IMG/VR virus record: IMGVR_UViG_3300020463_000008
Location: 1-64,000 of that record
Length of the DNA: 64,000 nucleotides
From: a virus
Reading direction: 5' to 3' (one strand)
In this document: piece after piece, positions 39,931 to 48,981 of the stretch
Numbering within the stretch: the first letter of the stretch is position 1
Layout: every line of letters begins with the position of its first letter
Translations under genes and position numbers: made by a program
The notes under the pieces: model-generated
The model's database searches: none
Seen by the model: only the letters and a program-made list of their open reading frames with translations
Told to the model about the DNA's origin: nothing

Positions 39931-40527
39931 TTAAGCTACTACAACAGAATGGTTGCCAATAACTGACCAACCAACTGTAGCAACATACATAAGAGTCAGT
40001 GTATCACCAACTGCGTTAAATGTTGCTGTAGTAAAGCCATTAGCAGTTGTAGGAGTTAATACACAACTCCCTGAACCACTTACGACTGTGAAAATCTTTA
40101 CTTGTCCGACTGTACCATTAGCCAAAGAAGATGCATCTGATCCAGAGGATAAAGCATATTCAGTAGTTTGTTTGGTAAGGTCAGCTGTAGAAGTACCAGT
40201 AGCAGATTGAGCAGTTTGACTTAAATAAAGTGCACCACCAGATATAGCAAGATTTCCAGCTACATCTAATTTTTGTGATGGAGTTGCTACTCCTACACCT
40301 ACTCTATCTGTAGAAGCATCTACATATAATAGATTGTTGTCGTTTAATCCTTCGATACGAGTATCTTGGTCACCACCACTCTCATTAATGATTAATGGTG
40401 TGTCAAGATTAGCGAATAAATTTGCGACTGTTAGTTTTTTGTTGGAACCACCTTGTACGATATTTAAAAGGTCGGCACCTGCAGCAGAGGTTGCTGCGAC
40501 TAGTTCTGATATTTTTTGGTCTGCCAT
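39931..40527 (-). CDS. Fibre- or virion-surface-like protein, 198 aa
   Basis: The N-terminus MADQKISELVAATSAAGADL then LLNIVQGGSNKKLTVANLFAN is a typical phage tail-fibre or baseplate-attachment opening. GVGVATPSQKLDVAGNLAIS is the fibre 'chaperone-type' repeat seen in many virion proteins. The C-terminal half is a Ser/Thr/Gly beta domain. A 10-bp hairpin separates it from the upstream Ig-like gene. Confidence 0.78.
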   Translation of the reverse strand: MADQKISELVAATSAAGADLLNIVQGGSNKKLTVANLFANLDTPLIINESGGDQDTRIEGLNDNNLLYVDASTDRVGVGVATPSQKLDVAGNLAISGGALYLSQTAQSATGTSTADLTKQTTEYALSSGSDASSLANGTVGQVKIFTVVSGSGSCVLTPTTANGFTTATFNAVGDTLTLMYVATVGWSVIGNHSVVVA

Positions 40528-40555
40528 AATTTTACTCCTATTTTAATTGCAGAAT

Positions 40556-40581
40556 TGGGAGGGTTTTTTACAACCCTCCCA
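40556..40581 (-). terminator. Strong intergenic hairpin, probable terminator
   Basis: A perfect 10-bp stem (TGGGAGGGTT 40556-40565 with AACCCTCCCA 40572-40581) and a 6-nt loop lie between two virion-protein genes. The minus-strand tail AATTCTGC lacks a clear U-run, so it may work as an RNA 3'-end stabiliser rather than an intrinsic terminator. Confidence 0.6.
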
Positions 40582-40607
40582 CAGTTCTAGGTTTATGTTA
40601 ATTGGTA

Positions 40608-41723
40608 TTAAGTACCAAATGTAAGTGTTGCTACACCATTAGAGACTTGCTCTGGTGCACCATTCGCACTGTTTACTTTTACTCTGTACTTCTTACCATC
40701 GTGAGTAGTATCAGTCACACCAGATACTGCTAATGTAGCAGTAGCGAAGTCTGCGTAGATTCCACCATCAGTACCAGCAGCGATGTCAACCCAACGAGTT
40801 CCAGTAGCTGTTTGTCTTTGCCACTTGTAGTTGAGTGCACCAATCGTACCTACGACTGATCCAGTAGTTAGAGTAATTGTTGCTGCTCCACTTGATGTGG
40901 TCATTGCAGCAGGTTGTACTGTGATAGCGAATGAGTTAGCAGCATCTGATACAGAAGCATCATCAGCAGCATCGTCACCTGCTTGAGCAGCAGTACGAGA
41001 CATAGCAACTATACATTCAGCTTGGTATCTTGTATTACCATCTGAGTCTTGTTTGCCAGATTTAATTGTCCACCAACCAGCACCAGTAATACCTCTTGCT
41101 TTGTTTTGAGCAAGTGCAGCTTCGTCAGTGTCAACGAACATAATGTCAGCAGCAGCATATTTATTTGCAGATTTAACCACAGTTGCTACAGCTTGTACAC
41201 CTGAAAAAGATTGTGCGTTATTTCCTGTGCCAGTTATAGTGATAGCAGTTCCTGCTTCAGCAAGTGTTTTATTTGTTGCAACTTTAATATTAGTTGCATC
41301 AACTTTAATTGCGAAGTAAGTTGTACCACCAGTTAATCCAGTAGCATCAGTACCACCACCATTAGCATATATAACAGCATCACCTGTATTTAAGTTATGC
41401 GTTCCAGTAGTAAAGGTATCAGTTGCAGTAGTGACAGCAGAAGTAGCAACAGTGTTAGTTGTTGGTGCAGCAATTGTCACACCAGCAGCATCACCTGCTA
41501 CATATCCGTCTCCTGGATCTGTAATTGTAATTGAAGCAAGAGTAGAACCAGATAATACTGCAGTTCCAGTTGCTTGAGTTCCAGAAGCAGGTGCAGCAAT
41601 AGCCACAGAAGGAGCAGAACCATATCCACTTCCTAATGTACCTACATTTAATTTTTTAATTTGCCCAACTTCTAGCCAGTTTGGTCGGTTCACATGTGAA
41701 TCCGAAGTTCCCCATAAAGCCAT
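40608..41723 (-). CDS. Ig-like virion decoration protein, 371 aa
   Basis: The protein is rich in Ala, Thr, Gly and Val. The first part (about 25-90) contains two 'GSGYGSAPSVAIAAP / GDGYVAGDAAGVTIAAP' repeats. The end (about 275-371) reads as an Ig-like domain (LNYKWQRQTATGTRWVDIAA; KKYRVKVNSANGAP). The start LWGTSDSHVNRPNWLEVG is of a kind found in T4-like marine phage structural proteins. Role on the capsid or tail is inferred. Confidence 0.75.
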   Translation of the reverse strand: MALWGTSDSHVNRPNWLEVGQIKKLNVGTLGSGYGSAPSVAIAAPASGTQATGTAVLSGSTLASITITDPGDGYVAGDAAGVTIAAPTTNTVATSAVTTATDTFTTGTHNLNTGDAVIYANGGGTDATGLTGGTTYFAIKVDATNIKVATNKTLAEAGTAITITGTGNNAQSFSGVQAVATVVKSANKYAAADIMFVDTDEAALAQNKARGITGAGWWTIKSGKQDSDGNTRYQAECIVAMSRTAAQAGDDAADDASVSDAANSFAITVQPAAMTTSSGAATITLTTGSVVGTIGALNYKWQRQTATGTRWVDIAAGTDGGIYADFATATLAVSGVTDTTHDGKKYRVKVNSANGAPEQVSNGVATLTFGT

Positions 41724-41724
41724 A

Positions 41725-43077
41725 TTAGTCTCCTATTTTAGATTTAAATTGTTTAAATGATAATGGCATCCCTTTGGCTATTTCAACATCTGGCTCGTCA
41801 GCGGACTCTAAGTCTCCACTTTCCACCAGCTTAATGTAGTCTTGGGCAGAGTCTGTAAGATCTTTTACAAGATCCTGGACTTCTGATATAGATAAACCAT
41901 TAAAGGTTTCAAAACTTTCTGCTGCTTTTTTCAAAGCATATTTTACTTTTCCTACAGATGCTAATCCTTTTTTCATTTTATTAATTGCATTGGTAGCACC
42001 AGTGTAGTTATGTCCAGCCATCTTCTTAGCGATGTCGACAGCTTTAGCGATTTCTGCATCGGAGTATTCTCCTTCATCAATCATTTTGTTTTTGTCTTTT
42101 TTCTTTTGTGCGTACATTTCACTTTTGTTCACTGATTTTTTAGATTTCGGTTTCATATACTTAGAATGGTCTTCTGTAGTATAAATTTTTAAATCCTCAG
42201 TTGGTACTTCTTTTTCAACACCATGTTCGAATTCTACATCATACCAAGAAACAAAGCCATCGTCAGTTGGTACTGCGTGACTTTCATAAACTGGCTTTCC
42301 GAATCCCCATACAATATGTTCTACGACAGTAGCACAGTCATGGTCTTTTGAATGACAGTTTTCTCTTTCTTCGTTAGCACTTTGTGCTTTCTTTTTTTCT
42401 TTCTCTTTGCGTTTTGCTATATTCGCAGGATGCATAGGATGTTTTACACCATAAGGTGAATTGGGATGTGAATCTTTTTTAGGTCTTCCTCTTAGATCTC
42501 TAGGATCGACTTCTTCTTTAGCAGTTTTCTTTGCGTTATCAAAGTCTTTTTCTGAAGGAGCACCTTTCTCACCTTTTTTTCTCATAGGTCTTCCCTCTTT
42601 TCGCTTCTTATGAATATTAGCATATAAAGATTCTTTCTTCATCTTCATTGTTCCTTGAGATTGAATCTTTTTCTTTTCAGCTTCTATTTCTTTATCAACC
42701 ACCATAGTGTTTTGACCCATCTTTTTCATGCGTTGCTTCTTTAGAAGTAGGTCTGAGTATTTTGCATACTTGCCTTCTCCCATAGTTATGCCTTTTGCTT
42801 TCTTAAGTTTTGCTTCCGCATCCCTTTTTACTTTGTCAGCTTTCTTTTGCATTTCCTTTGCTCTTTGAGCAGAGGTCATAGGTTTCATCATGTCTTCGTT
42901 TTTGACAGCCTTAGAAATAGCTTTGCGTCTTTTGTGTAGGAATTTGTCAGAAGAATCAACATCGCCATCATTATCGATGTCTTTATCTTTACGATCTTTA
43001 AACTTCTTTTTCACAGCTTTTGAATTCACTGAATCCAATGCTTCTTGAAATTGTTGATAACTTAATACCTCTGACAT
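41725..43077 (-). CDS. Lysine-rich virion-associated protein, 450 aa
   Basis: The first 230 residues are extremely Lys-rich and include an EF-hand-like loop, DIDNDGDVDSSDKFLHKRRK. The middle (about 245-300) looks like a small folded domain (VEHIVWGFGKPVYESH; WYDVEFEHGVEKEVPTEDLK), and the C-terminus has helical segments. The composition suggests an internal head or core protein binding DNA, as do its neighbours. It follows a short acidic protein gene by 11 bp. Confidence 0.7.
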   Translation of the reverse strand: MSEVLSYQQFQEALDSVNSKAVKKKFKDRKDKDIDNDGDVDSSDKFLHKRRKAISKAVKNEDMMKPMTSAQRAKEMQKKADKVKRDAEAKLKKAKGITMGEGKYAKYSDLLLKKQRMKKMGQNTMVVDKEIEAEKKKIQSQGTMKMKKESLYANIHKKRKEGRPMRKKGEKGAPSEKDFDNAKKTAKEEVDPRDLRGRPKKDSHPNSPYGVKHPMHPANIAKRKEKEKKKAQSANEERENCHSKDHDCATVVEHIVWGFGKPVYESHAVPTDDGFVSWYDVEFEHGVEKEVPTEDLKIYTTEDHSKYMKPKSKKSVNKSEMYAQKKKDKNKMIDEGEYSDAEIAKAVDIAKKMAGHNYTGATNAINKMKKGLASVGKVKYALKKAAESFETFNGLSISEVQDLVKDLTDSAQDYIKLVESGDLESADEPDVEIAKGMPLSFKQFKSKIGD

Positions 43078-43088
43078 GGTGTTCCCCT

Positions 43089-43316
43089 TTATTTGATAAG
43101 TTCGTCTAACTTGGCAACTGCTGCTTTTTGTAGATTACTCATCGGCTTTTCTTCTGCTTCTGGCTCTGCTGGTTTTTCCTCAGCTGGAGTTTCCTCAGCT
43201 TTTGGCTCTTCAGCAGGAGTTTCCGCAGGTGCTTCTTGTTCTACAGGTGCTTCAGTTTCCTGAGTAGCTTCTGGAGTTTCATTTTCTACAGCCACTTTCT
43301 CATCTTCATTAATCAT
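43089..43316 (-). CDS. Acidic Pro/Glu/Ala-repeat protein, 75 aa
   Basis: About 45 residues are made of imperfect repeats of EAPAETPAEEPKAEETPAEE type, followed by a folded-looking helix SNLQKAAVAKLDELIK. The ATG at 43316 is chosen because AAGGAG lies 7 nt upstream; it lies 5 codons inside the longest frame. The strong acidity contrasts with the basic 450-aa neighbour, with which it may pair. It looks disordered. Confidence 0.65.
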   Translation of the reverse strand: MINEDEKVAVENETPEATQETEAPVEQEAPAETPAEEPKAEETPAEEKPAEPEAEEKPMSNLQKAAVAKLDELIK

Positions 43317-43440
43317 TTCGTTCTCCTTCATTGTTGAATTTACTATTATTTAGTTCTATTTTACTTTCAAGTTCTCGAATTTTAGCTTCTAATTCCATTA
43401 CTTTACTTCTTTCTGTCTCATATAGTGAGAGATAATCCAT
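43309..43440 (-). CDS. Small coiled-coil protein, 43 aa
   Basis: The ORF begins in a TAATG overlap with the ACP-domain gene and encodes a coiled coil (MDYLSLYETERSKVMELEAK; IRELESKIELNN). It overlaps the start of the acidic repeat gene. Function is unknown. Confidence 0.6.
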   Translation of the reverse strand: MDYLSLYETERSKVMELEAKIRELESKIELNNSKFNNEGERND

Positions 43441-44411
43441 TATTTATCTTCTTTCCCATGACCAATAGACAAATCATCATCGTCATCGTCTAGTAATTCA
43501 CGCATTTTTTTCTCTCTTTCCTCTTCTTCTTCCAAGAATTTATCTATATCAGTTTCCATACGATGCTTTTCATCAGTCCCTGCCATGAATTGTTTATAAG
43601 CAGAGTTGCCCTGATGTATCTCTTTACCATCTACTGTGGTTGTAGTTGGTCTGAATATGATATCTTCTTCATCAAAGTCAGGGATCGGATATGGCATATT
43701 GTCATTTTCGATCTTATACTTAATAACTTCAAAGATATCTCTAAGGGTTTTGACCCACATTATCTCAGTATTTTCTATTTGAGCACCAAGCATATCTTCT
43801 GCATCCATTATAAGTTCAATAGCATCTAGCGAATCTATATCTAAATCTCTTACTAGGTGTGCATCCATACCACCAGCATCCATTATCTCAGATACCTCTA
43901 ACTGTTTAATCTCAGCTAGACCTTCAATAATTTTCTTTTCAAATGCTTCTTCTGATAAGAATTTAACATAGTGCACTTGAACAGCTTGTCCTTCAGTAAT
44001 AGTTAATCTTTTAGATTCATCTATTTCCTGTTTGTTTTCTGTTAGCCATTCTTGAGCACCATCTAAATCGGATTCACCAATCTGTTCAATTGCCCAAGCG
44101 ACTTTAGTTTGGTCAGTAGTTTTTGCTGTTGCTTCTTTGTACTTCTCATAATCCTCTAGTTGCTTTTCCCTTGTAGGAATAGCCATACCCATAACTCGTT
44201 TGAGTACTCCCTCAGGAAGAGGTGCATTAGGATCTGTACTATGGATATTTACACTAGGGTTTGGTGTTGTGGGTTTGGTCAACCCACCTTGCATTTCTTC
44301 CTCTAGTTTTTGTTGCTGTGCCAGATGTTGTTCTACATCTGATTCGTTTATAAGTTCATCCCATTGTTCGTCAGTTTCTGGGATATCCACTGGACCATTT
44401 TTATCATTCAT
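43440..44411 (-). CDS. Protein with internal acyl carrier protein domain, 323 aa
   Basis: Residues about 162-240 form an ACP domain: IIEGLAEIKQLEVSEI, then DLDIDSLDAIELIMDAEDML with the DSL serine for 4'-phosphopantetheine, then IMWVKTLRDIFEVI. The N-terminal 160 residues are acidic, Pro- and Gln-rich with no recognised domain, and the C-terminus ends in a charged helix and EELLDDDDDDLSIG. ACP domains are normally free or in megasynthases, so its fusion within a likely phage-specific protein is odd. The AcpS at 13407 could modify it; FabF, FabI and MaoC could use it. Confidence 0.87.
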   Translation of the reverse strand: MNDKNGPVDIPETDEQWDELINESDVEQHLAQQQKLEEEMQGGLTKPTTPNPSVNIHSTDPNAPLPEGVLKRVMGMAIPTREKQLEDYEKYKEATAKTTDQTKVAWAIEQIGESDLDGAQEWLTENKQEIDESKRLTITEGQAVQVHYVKFLSEEAFEKKIIEGLAEIKQLEVSEIMDAGGMDAHLVRDLDIDSLDAIELIMDAEDMLGAQIENTEIMWVKTLRDIFEVIKYKIENDNMPYPIPDFDEEDIIFRPTTTTVDGKEIHQGNSAYKQFMAGTDEKHRMETDIDKFLEEEEEREKKMRELLDDDDDDLSIGHGKEDK

Positions 44412-44438
44412 TTCATAATCTCCACTTGATTAATAATT

Positions 44439-44786
44439 TTAGTTGTCGACTTTTTTACCTGCTCTCCATTGGTAGCATGACCAATATTTAGCTTTATACT
44501 TCGGACCTGGATTGTCGCATCCATGTCTTGCTCTGAAACTCTTTCTTTTTTTAGGATCGTCTCTTTTAATACTTAGGTTGGGATCTCCAAAGCGAACCAC
44601 GACCACATTACCTTTTGGACCTTTTACATACACTTTAAATTTTTTATTCTTATTTTCTGATGTACGAATAGGATCGTTAAGTGTCACAGTTTTGCCTTGA
44701 TATTCTGCTTCGCTTATTACTGGAAGTTCCATAGCTTCGCAAACTGCATCTATAGATTCTTCTCTATGTTCTTTAAAAGTTTTCAT
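44439..44786 (-). CDS. Conserved phage protein with CxnC motif, 115 aa
   Basis: The C-terminal region VVRFGDPNLSIKRDDPKKRK then SFRARHGCDNPGPKYKAKYW is a motif I associate with T4-like marine phages; its Cys and the later SCYQW Cys may bind metal or crosslink. The N-terminal helix (MKTFKEHREESIDAVCEAME) is similar to the opening of other core proteins here. It overlaps the 1379-aa gene by 4 bp. Confidence 0.75.
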   Translation of the reverse strand: MKTFKEHREESIDAVCEAMELPVISEAEYQGKTVTLNDPIRTSENKNKKFKVYVKGPKGNVVVVRFGDPNLSIKRDDPKKRKSFRARHGCDNPGPKYKAKYWSCYQWRAGKKVDN

Positions 44787-47700
44787 CTTTTTTTCACCCC
44801 ACCATATTTCTTACCAGTGGCACCACCATAACCTTTACCACCTCGAGCTCTTTGCCCTACTGTATTCCCTCTGGTTGAACGACCTTTTTGTTTGTTAGTA
44901 TTAATTCTTCCACCTCTTAAAACAGTTTTGAATTTAGCACCACCAGATTTTCTACTGTGTAGTCTTTTCTTTTCCATCTGTCTTACTTTAGGTGCTAATT
45001 TTAGAGCAATCCTTTTTACTACATGACGCATCTTAGCAATTCTTGCTTCAGCTCTTTCTCTTTCACCAACTGATAATTGGTTAGGTGCTTTCTTAAAGAA
45101 TCTTCTTTTTAATAGCTTAACTGCTAGTCGTCTCGCTCTACTATTTATTACTTGCTGAGATGAGTGTCGACGAAGTGCAATCTTAACAGCTCTTGCTCTC
45201 CTTGCCTTTGTTCTTCGTACTCTTACTCTATTTTTAATTCTTTCAGTTCTAGATAATACTTCATTTAATTGTTGTTCTACATCATCGCCCATCCATTCGA
45301 AATCTTCCATTTCAACTTCTTCATCTTCGCCTTCTATTTCTATGGCTAGTTCTTCATCATCATAAAGGTCAAATATATCTAACTTACCAGTCATAGGATC
45401 TTGTTCAGGATCGAACATACCTACAACTTTGTCTATTTCTTTATCATCTAAGTCATCTAGCATTGCGTCAGCTTTAGGATCTGCTATGAATATTTCTAAG
45501 TCATAAGGATCGTCAGACTTTGGTGTTCCTGATTTCTTTTTAATTTTATCAGCTTTTGGTTTATCTTCTTTTTCAGGAGTCATTTCCTGCTCAGTACCTT
45601 TAGCAATATCGTTTACTGCATCCTCAGCTTTTTCTTCTTTCATCGAGTGCTTCATATACTCTTGTCTGGCTCTTTTGATTAGCTTATTAATGCCGACCAG
45701 ATTTTCGCCATGTGCTCTCATTTTAGCTCTTTTGTCCAGCAAATGTTGGAAGGGAAGAGCTTCATCAAGTGATTCTTTTCTTTCTCTTGCTTTGGCAGCA
45801 AGATCTTTATCTCTACCACCCCAAGTGCCTTTACCTTTACCGATAAAAGAATTTACTCTAGCAAGTGCCCATTGAATTTGAGTTGCTCCTGGACGATGCC
45901 CAGTTTTATATGCAGCCATACCTCTTTTAGCAACTGACATTAATATACCTGCAGGAATACCAGATTTTTCAGCTTTATTTGCTACAGCCTTTTTTAGATT
46001 TTCATCTAGATATTCTTCATCTACTTGTTTAAATCTTTCTTCGTCAGAAGTAGCTTTCTTTTTTTCAATCATCTTACCAGTTTCATCTCGCTTCTCAATA
46101 CCACCAGCGAGTTTTAACATCTTTTTATAATCTTGATAAGACATAATAGACTTGGCTAGATTATAATTGCTATTAGTATCTATCTCATCTACACTTGGTC
46201 TTTTTACTTCCCAAATCTTTTCTTCATTAGCACCTTCTTTTCCTGGAAGATTTCTCATTTTTTCTTTACACTTTTTATATTCAGCATAAAGTTCTTCAAA
46301 CTCTTTTGAACCTTTTTCGCATTTAGACATTTTGTTTTTTGCTTTAGTCATACGCATCATAAGTTCAGTTCTTAATCCTTGTCTTACTTTACGAGTGACA
46401 TCAGCACCAACACCCATGATACCATCTTTGCCTTCAGACTCTTCATCTACTTTAAATACATGGTACTTTCCACCAACCTTGTCTATCTCGTTTCCTTTTT
46501 TAGCATACTTCTTAGCAGACTCTTTATCTCCAAATCTTTTTTCTTTACCTGACTCTGGCTTTCCGTCTTTGCCTTTATAAACAACATTATAATATTCTTC
46601 TTTCTTCACTCCAGGTTTGGTTTCTATATTTTTCTTTCGAGCATCTTGAGTTCTAGCACGATCCATCATTTTATCATGCTTCATTTTATCTGCTTCTTTT
46701 TCTTTTTTAATTCTTTCTTTGGTAGCTGATACATCTTCAGTTTGATTCCAAAACTTTTCTAGATCGTCTACAGTTTTTAACCATGCTTCCGATTGCATGT
46801 CTTCGCTTACAGCTTTCTCTAATTCTTTAGCTTGACCACCATGTGCTTTGCTGGCACCTTTTAGTTTTTTAATTAATTTTTTTACTGTAGGCAAGTCGTC
46901 TTTATTTAATTCTTCATCTTTCTTACCATACATCTTTTCATATTTCTTAGTATGTTTAGATTTTTTAGTTTTCTTGAAGTCGCCATCTTTATCTAAATCT
47001 CCTGCAGCAGGATCGTATCCTGTAGGATCGTCATCAGATTTTTTAGCATCTCTTTCAAACTCAGCTTTTCTTGCTTTCTTATCTTTATTAGAAACACCTT
47101 TATAATATTGGTCAGCTTCATCCATAGGATTTTTTAATCCACGAAGTGGCTCATCTCTACCTGATTTCTTTTTCTTATCTTCTTTATTAGCAACTGCGTC
47201 CCAGTTCTTCAATGTATCTTTTAAAGAGTTCATTGATTTACCCATAGGATTAGATACATTTAATTTTTGAGCAGGTCTACGAAGTGAATTGTATTTGTTT
47301 AAGATTCCTTCAGATGCTCCTGGAGACATCTTACCTTTAGAGCCATCTCTAAACTCAAAAGTGTAATTGCCTTTTAGATTAATATTTTTTCTTAATTGTA
47401 ATACGATAGGATCTACACCAGAACCAGAAACTTCATTTACAAACTGCTTGAAGGATTTACTTTCTACAGCAAACTTTCCTTGTCTCATAATAGCTGGTAA
47501 ATATTGTCTGTCATAATCTATTCCTGCAGTCTTAGCAGTCTGTAGCATTTTGCTTACAATTTCAGCAAACTCAGGAGTGACTCTTTTTGTTCTTAATTTT
47601 CTAAGACCAAAGTTTATAAGTTGTGTTGGGTTTGACATCTTCTCAGGATTATCAATACCCATAGAACCAGCAATAATTCTAGCAACTTTAATTCTGTCAG

Positions 47701-48922
47701 CAGAAGTAAATCTAAATTTATTTTGTGGATCTATTTTAAGATTCTTTTGTTCTTCTAATTCTTTTCTCATATTTGGTTCCTTAGATAGTAAGTCAGCCAA
47801 ATCAGCATTTATCTTATCTAGATAATCGTGTTTTTCCAACTCACCAATACTATTTAGACTATCTGTAAACTTCATTTTTATGATAGAATCAGCTCCAGCT
47901 TCTTCTACTAATGCGAATCCTCTTTCAGCTGCATCTTCTAAAATCTTACAAGATTGGTCGATTAATTTTAAACATGTTAGAGTAGCAACTGGATCTTTAT
48001 TAGATTCAAATAGTTCTAAAAATTTATCTTTAATTTCGTAATAATTATGTAAGTGTTCAGTTGTGTACCCTTTATAAACTAATTCATCTTCATAGTGATA
48101 ATCGTTTACAATATTTTTTGCAGATATCTGACGAACTTCGTGTAGCCATTTTTTAGATACATTGCCATCTTCGTCAGATACACTAATATAATTTGCTCCA
48201 CGATCCATAACTTCGTAGACACCTTTGTCATCTTCTACGACTGAACCAATGTTGAATATTTTTTCTGCTATGTAATCTTCTCTTAATTGAGAAGTTGGTA
48301 ATACTATTTCTTCTCTAATAGGTGGAAGACCCATACCTTTTCTGACTTCATTAAATAACCTTTTGCTGTCAGCAATAGTCATTCGTCTAGGAACACCCTT
48401 TTTAAAGTCAGTAAATTTACCAGAACTAGCAGCAGTTCTCATTTTAGTTGCTGACATTCCCTCAGCCATATCAGAATCAGGATCTCTACGACCTGATGAT
48501 AAAACTGTTATCTTGTCAAAGTTGTAATCTTTACCATTATATTGGTTAAGCAATCTCTTATACTCAGCAATTCTATCGCTACCAGCGATTAATGTTAGTT
48601 CTGTAATCTTGTCTTTAGTATTAAGATGCTTGGCAACTTCTATTATTGTTCTTTGGTTAGGCGACTTCGTTGGCACGAAAGGAGCATTCACACCGAACAT
48701 TCTCTTCATGTAATAGATCTTGCGTTCTTGTTTTAATGGATTTTTCTTTTTGTCTTCAGTAGCTGTGACATATATTTTGGCAGGACTGCCTTTAGATCGT
48801 GCATATTGAGTGACTTTATTGATAAGCAATTCGTGACCTGTTGTTGGAGGATTAAATCTCCCAAATCCGATAACTATTTTTTTGCTAGGCACTTCATTTA
48901 GAAGTGTTTTAAAGTCTTTCAT
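44783..48922 (-). CDS. Giant basic protein with nucleotidyltransferase head, 1379 aa
   Basis: The N-terminus (about 1-200) is a cytidylyltransferase/NadR-type domain: VIGFGRFNPPTTGHELLINK holds the HxGH-like site (TTGHE), and ELTLIAGSDRIAEYKRLL and the SATKMRTAASSGKF stretch match the ISSTxxR-like motif. The following 900 residues are charged and Lys/Glu-rich with several short repeats. The last 130 residues are very basic (RVRVRRTKARRARAVKIALR) and end in a Gly/Lys tail. This suggests a virion-internal protein ejected with, or packed on, DNA. It is by far the largest gene in the window. Confidence 0.8.
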   Translation of the reverse strand: MKDFKTLLNEVPSKKIVIGFGRFNPPTTGHELLINKVTQYARSKGSPAKIYVTATEDKKKNPLKQERKIYYMKRMFGVNAPFVPTKSPNQRTIIEVAKHLNTKDKITELTLIAGSDRIAEYKRLLNQYNGKDYNFDKITVLSSGRRDPDSDMAEGMSATKMRTAASSGKFTDFKKGVPRRMTIADSKRLFNEVRKGMGLPPIREEIVLPTSQLREDYIAEKIFNIGSVVEDDKGVYEVMDRGANYISVSDEDGNVSKKWLHEVRQISAKNIVNDYHYEDELVYKGYTTEHLHNYYEIKDKFLELFESNKDPVATLTCLKLIDQSCKILEDAAERGFALVEEAGADSIIKMKFTDSLNSIGELEKHDYLDKINADLADLLSKEPNMRKELEEQKNLKIDPQNKFRFTSADRIKVARIIAGSMGIDNPEKMSNPTQLINFGLRKLRTKRVTPEFAEIVSKMLQTAKTAGIDYDRQYLPAIMRQGKFAVESKSFKQFVNEVSGSGVDPIVLQLRKNINLKGNYTFEFRDGSKGKMSPGASEGILNKYNSLRRPAQKLNVSNPMGKSMNSLKDTLKNWDAVANKEDKKKKSGRDEPLRGLKNPMDEADQYYKGVSNKDKKARKAEFERDAKKSDDDPTGYDPAAGDLDKDGDFKKTKKSKHTKKYEKMYGKKDEELNKDDLPTVKKLIKKLKGASKAHGGQAKELEKAVSEDMQSEAWLKTVDDLEKFWNQTEDVSATKERIKKEKEADKMKHDKMMDRARTQDARKKNIETKPGVKKEEYYNVVYKGKDGKPESGKEKRFGDKESAKKYAKKGNEIDKVGGKYHVFKVDEESEGKDGIMGVGADVTRKVRQGLRTELMMRMTKAKNKMSKCEKGSKEFEELYAEYKKCKEKMRNLPGKEGANEEKIWEVKRPSVDEIDTNSNYNLAKSIMSYQDYKKMLKLAGGIEKRDETGKMIEKKKATSDEERFKQVDEEYLDENLKKAVANKAEKSGIPAGILMSVAKRGMAAYKTGHRPGATQIQWALARVNSFIGKGKGTWGGRDKDLAAKARERKESLDEALPFQHLLDKRAKMRAHGENLVGINKLIKRARQEYMKHSMKEEKAEDAVNDIAKGTEQEMTPEKEDKPKADKIKKKSGTPKSDDPYDLEIFIADPKADAMLDDLDDKEIDKVVGMFDPEQDPMTGKLDIFDLYDDEELAIEIEGEDEEVEMEDFEWMGDDVEQQLNEVLSRTERIKNRVRVRRTKARRARAVKIALRRHSSQQVINSRARRLAVKLLKRRFFKKAPNQLSVGERERAEARIAKMRHVVKRIALKLAPKVRQMEKKRLHSRKSGGAKFKTVLRGGRINTNKQKGRSTRGNTVGQRARGGKGYGGATGKKYGGVKKR

Positions 48923-48947
48923 TTATGTTTTCCCATCGATTAATAAA

Positions 48948-48960
48948 GAGCATTTTGCTC
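48948..48960 (-). terminator. Weak hairpin with U-rich tail
   Basis: GAGCA-AAA-TGCTC on the minus strand is followed by TTTATTAAT. The 5-bp stem is short for a terminator. It separates the ligase-like gene from the 1379-aa gene within a 59-bp gap that contains no ORF. Confidence 0.3.
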
Positions 48961-48981
48961 GCAATACCTATATTTAGTATC

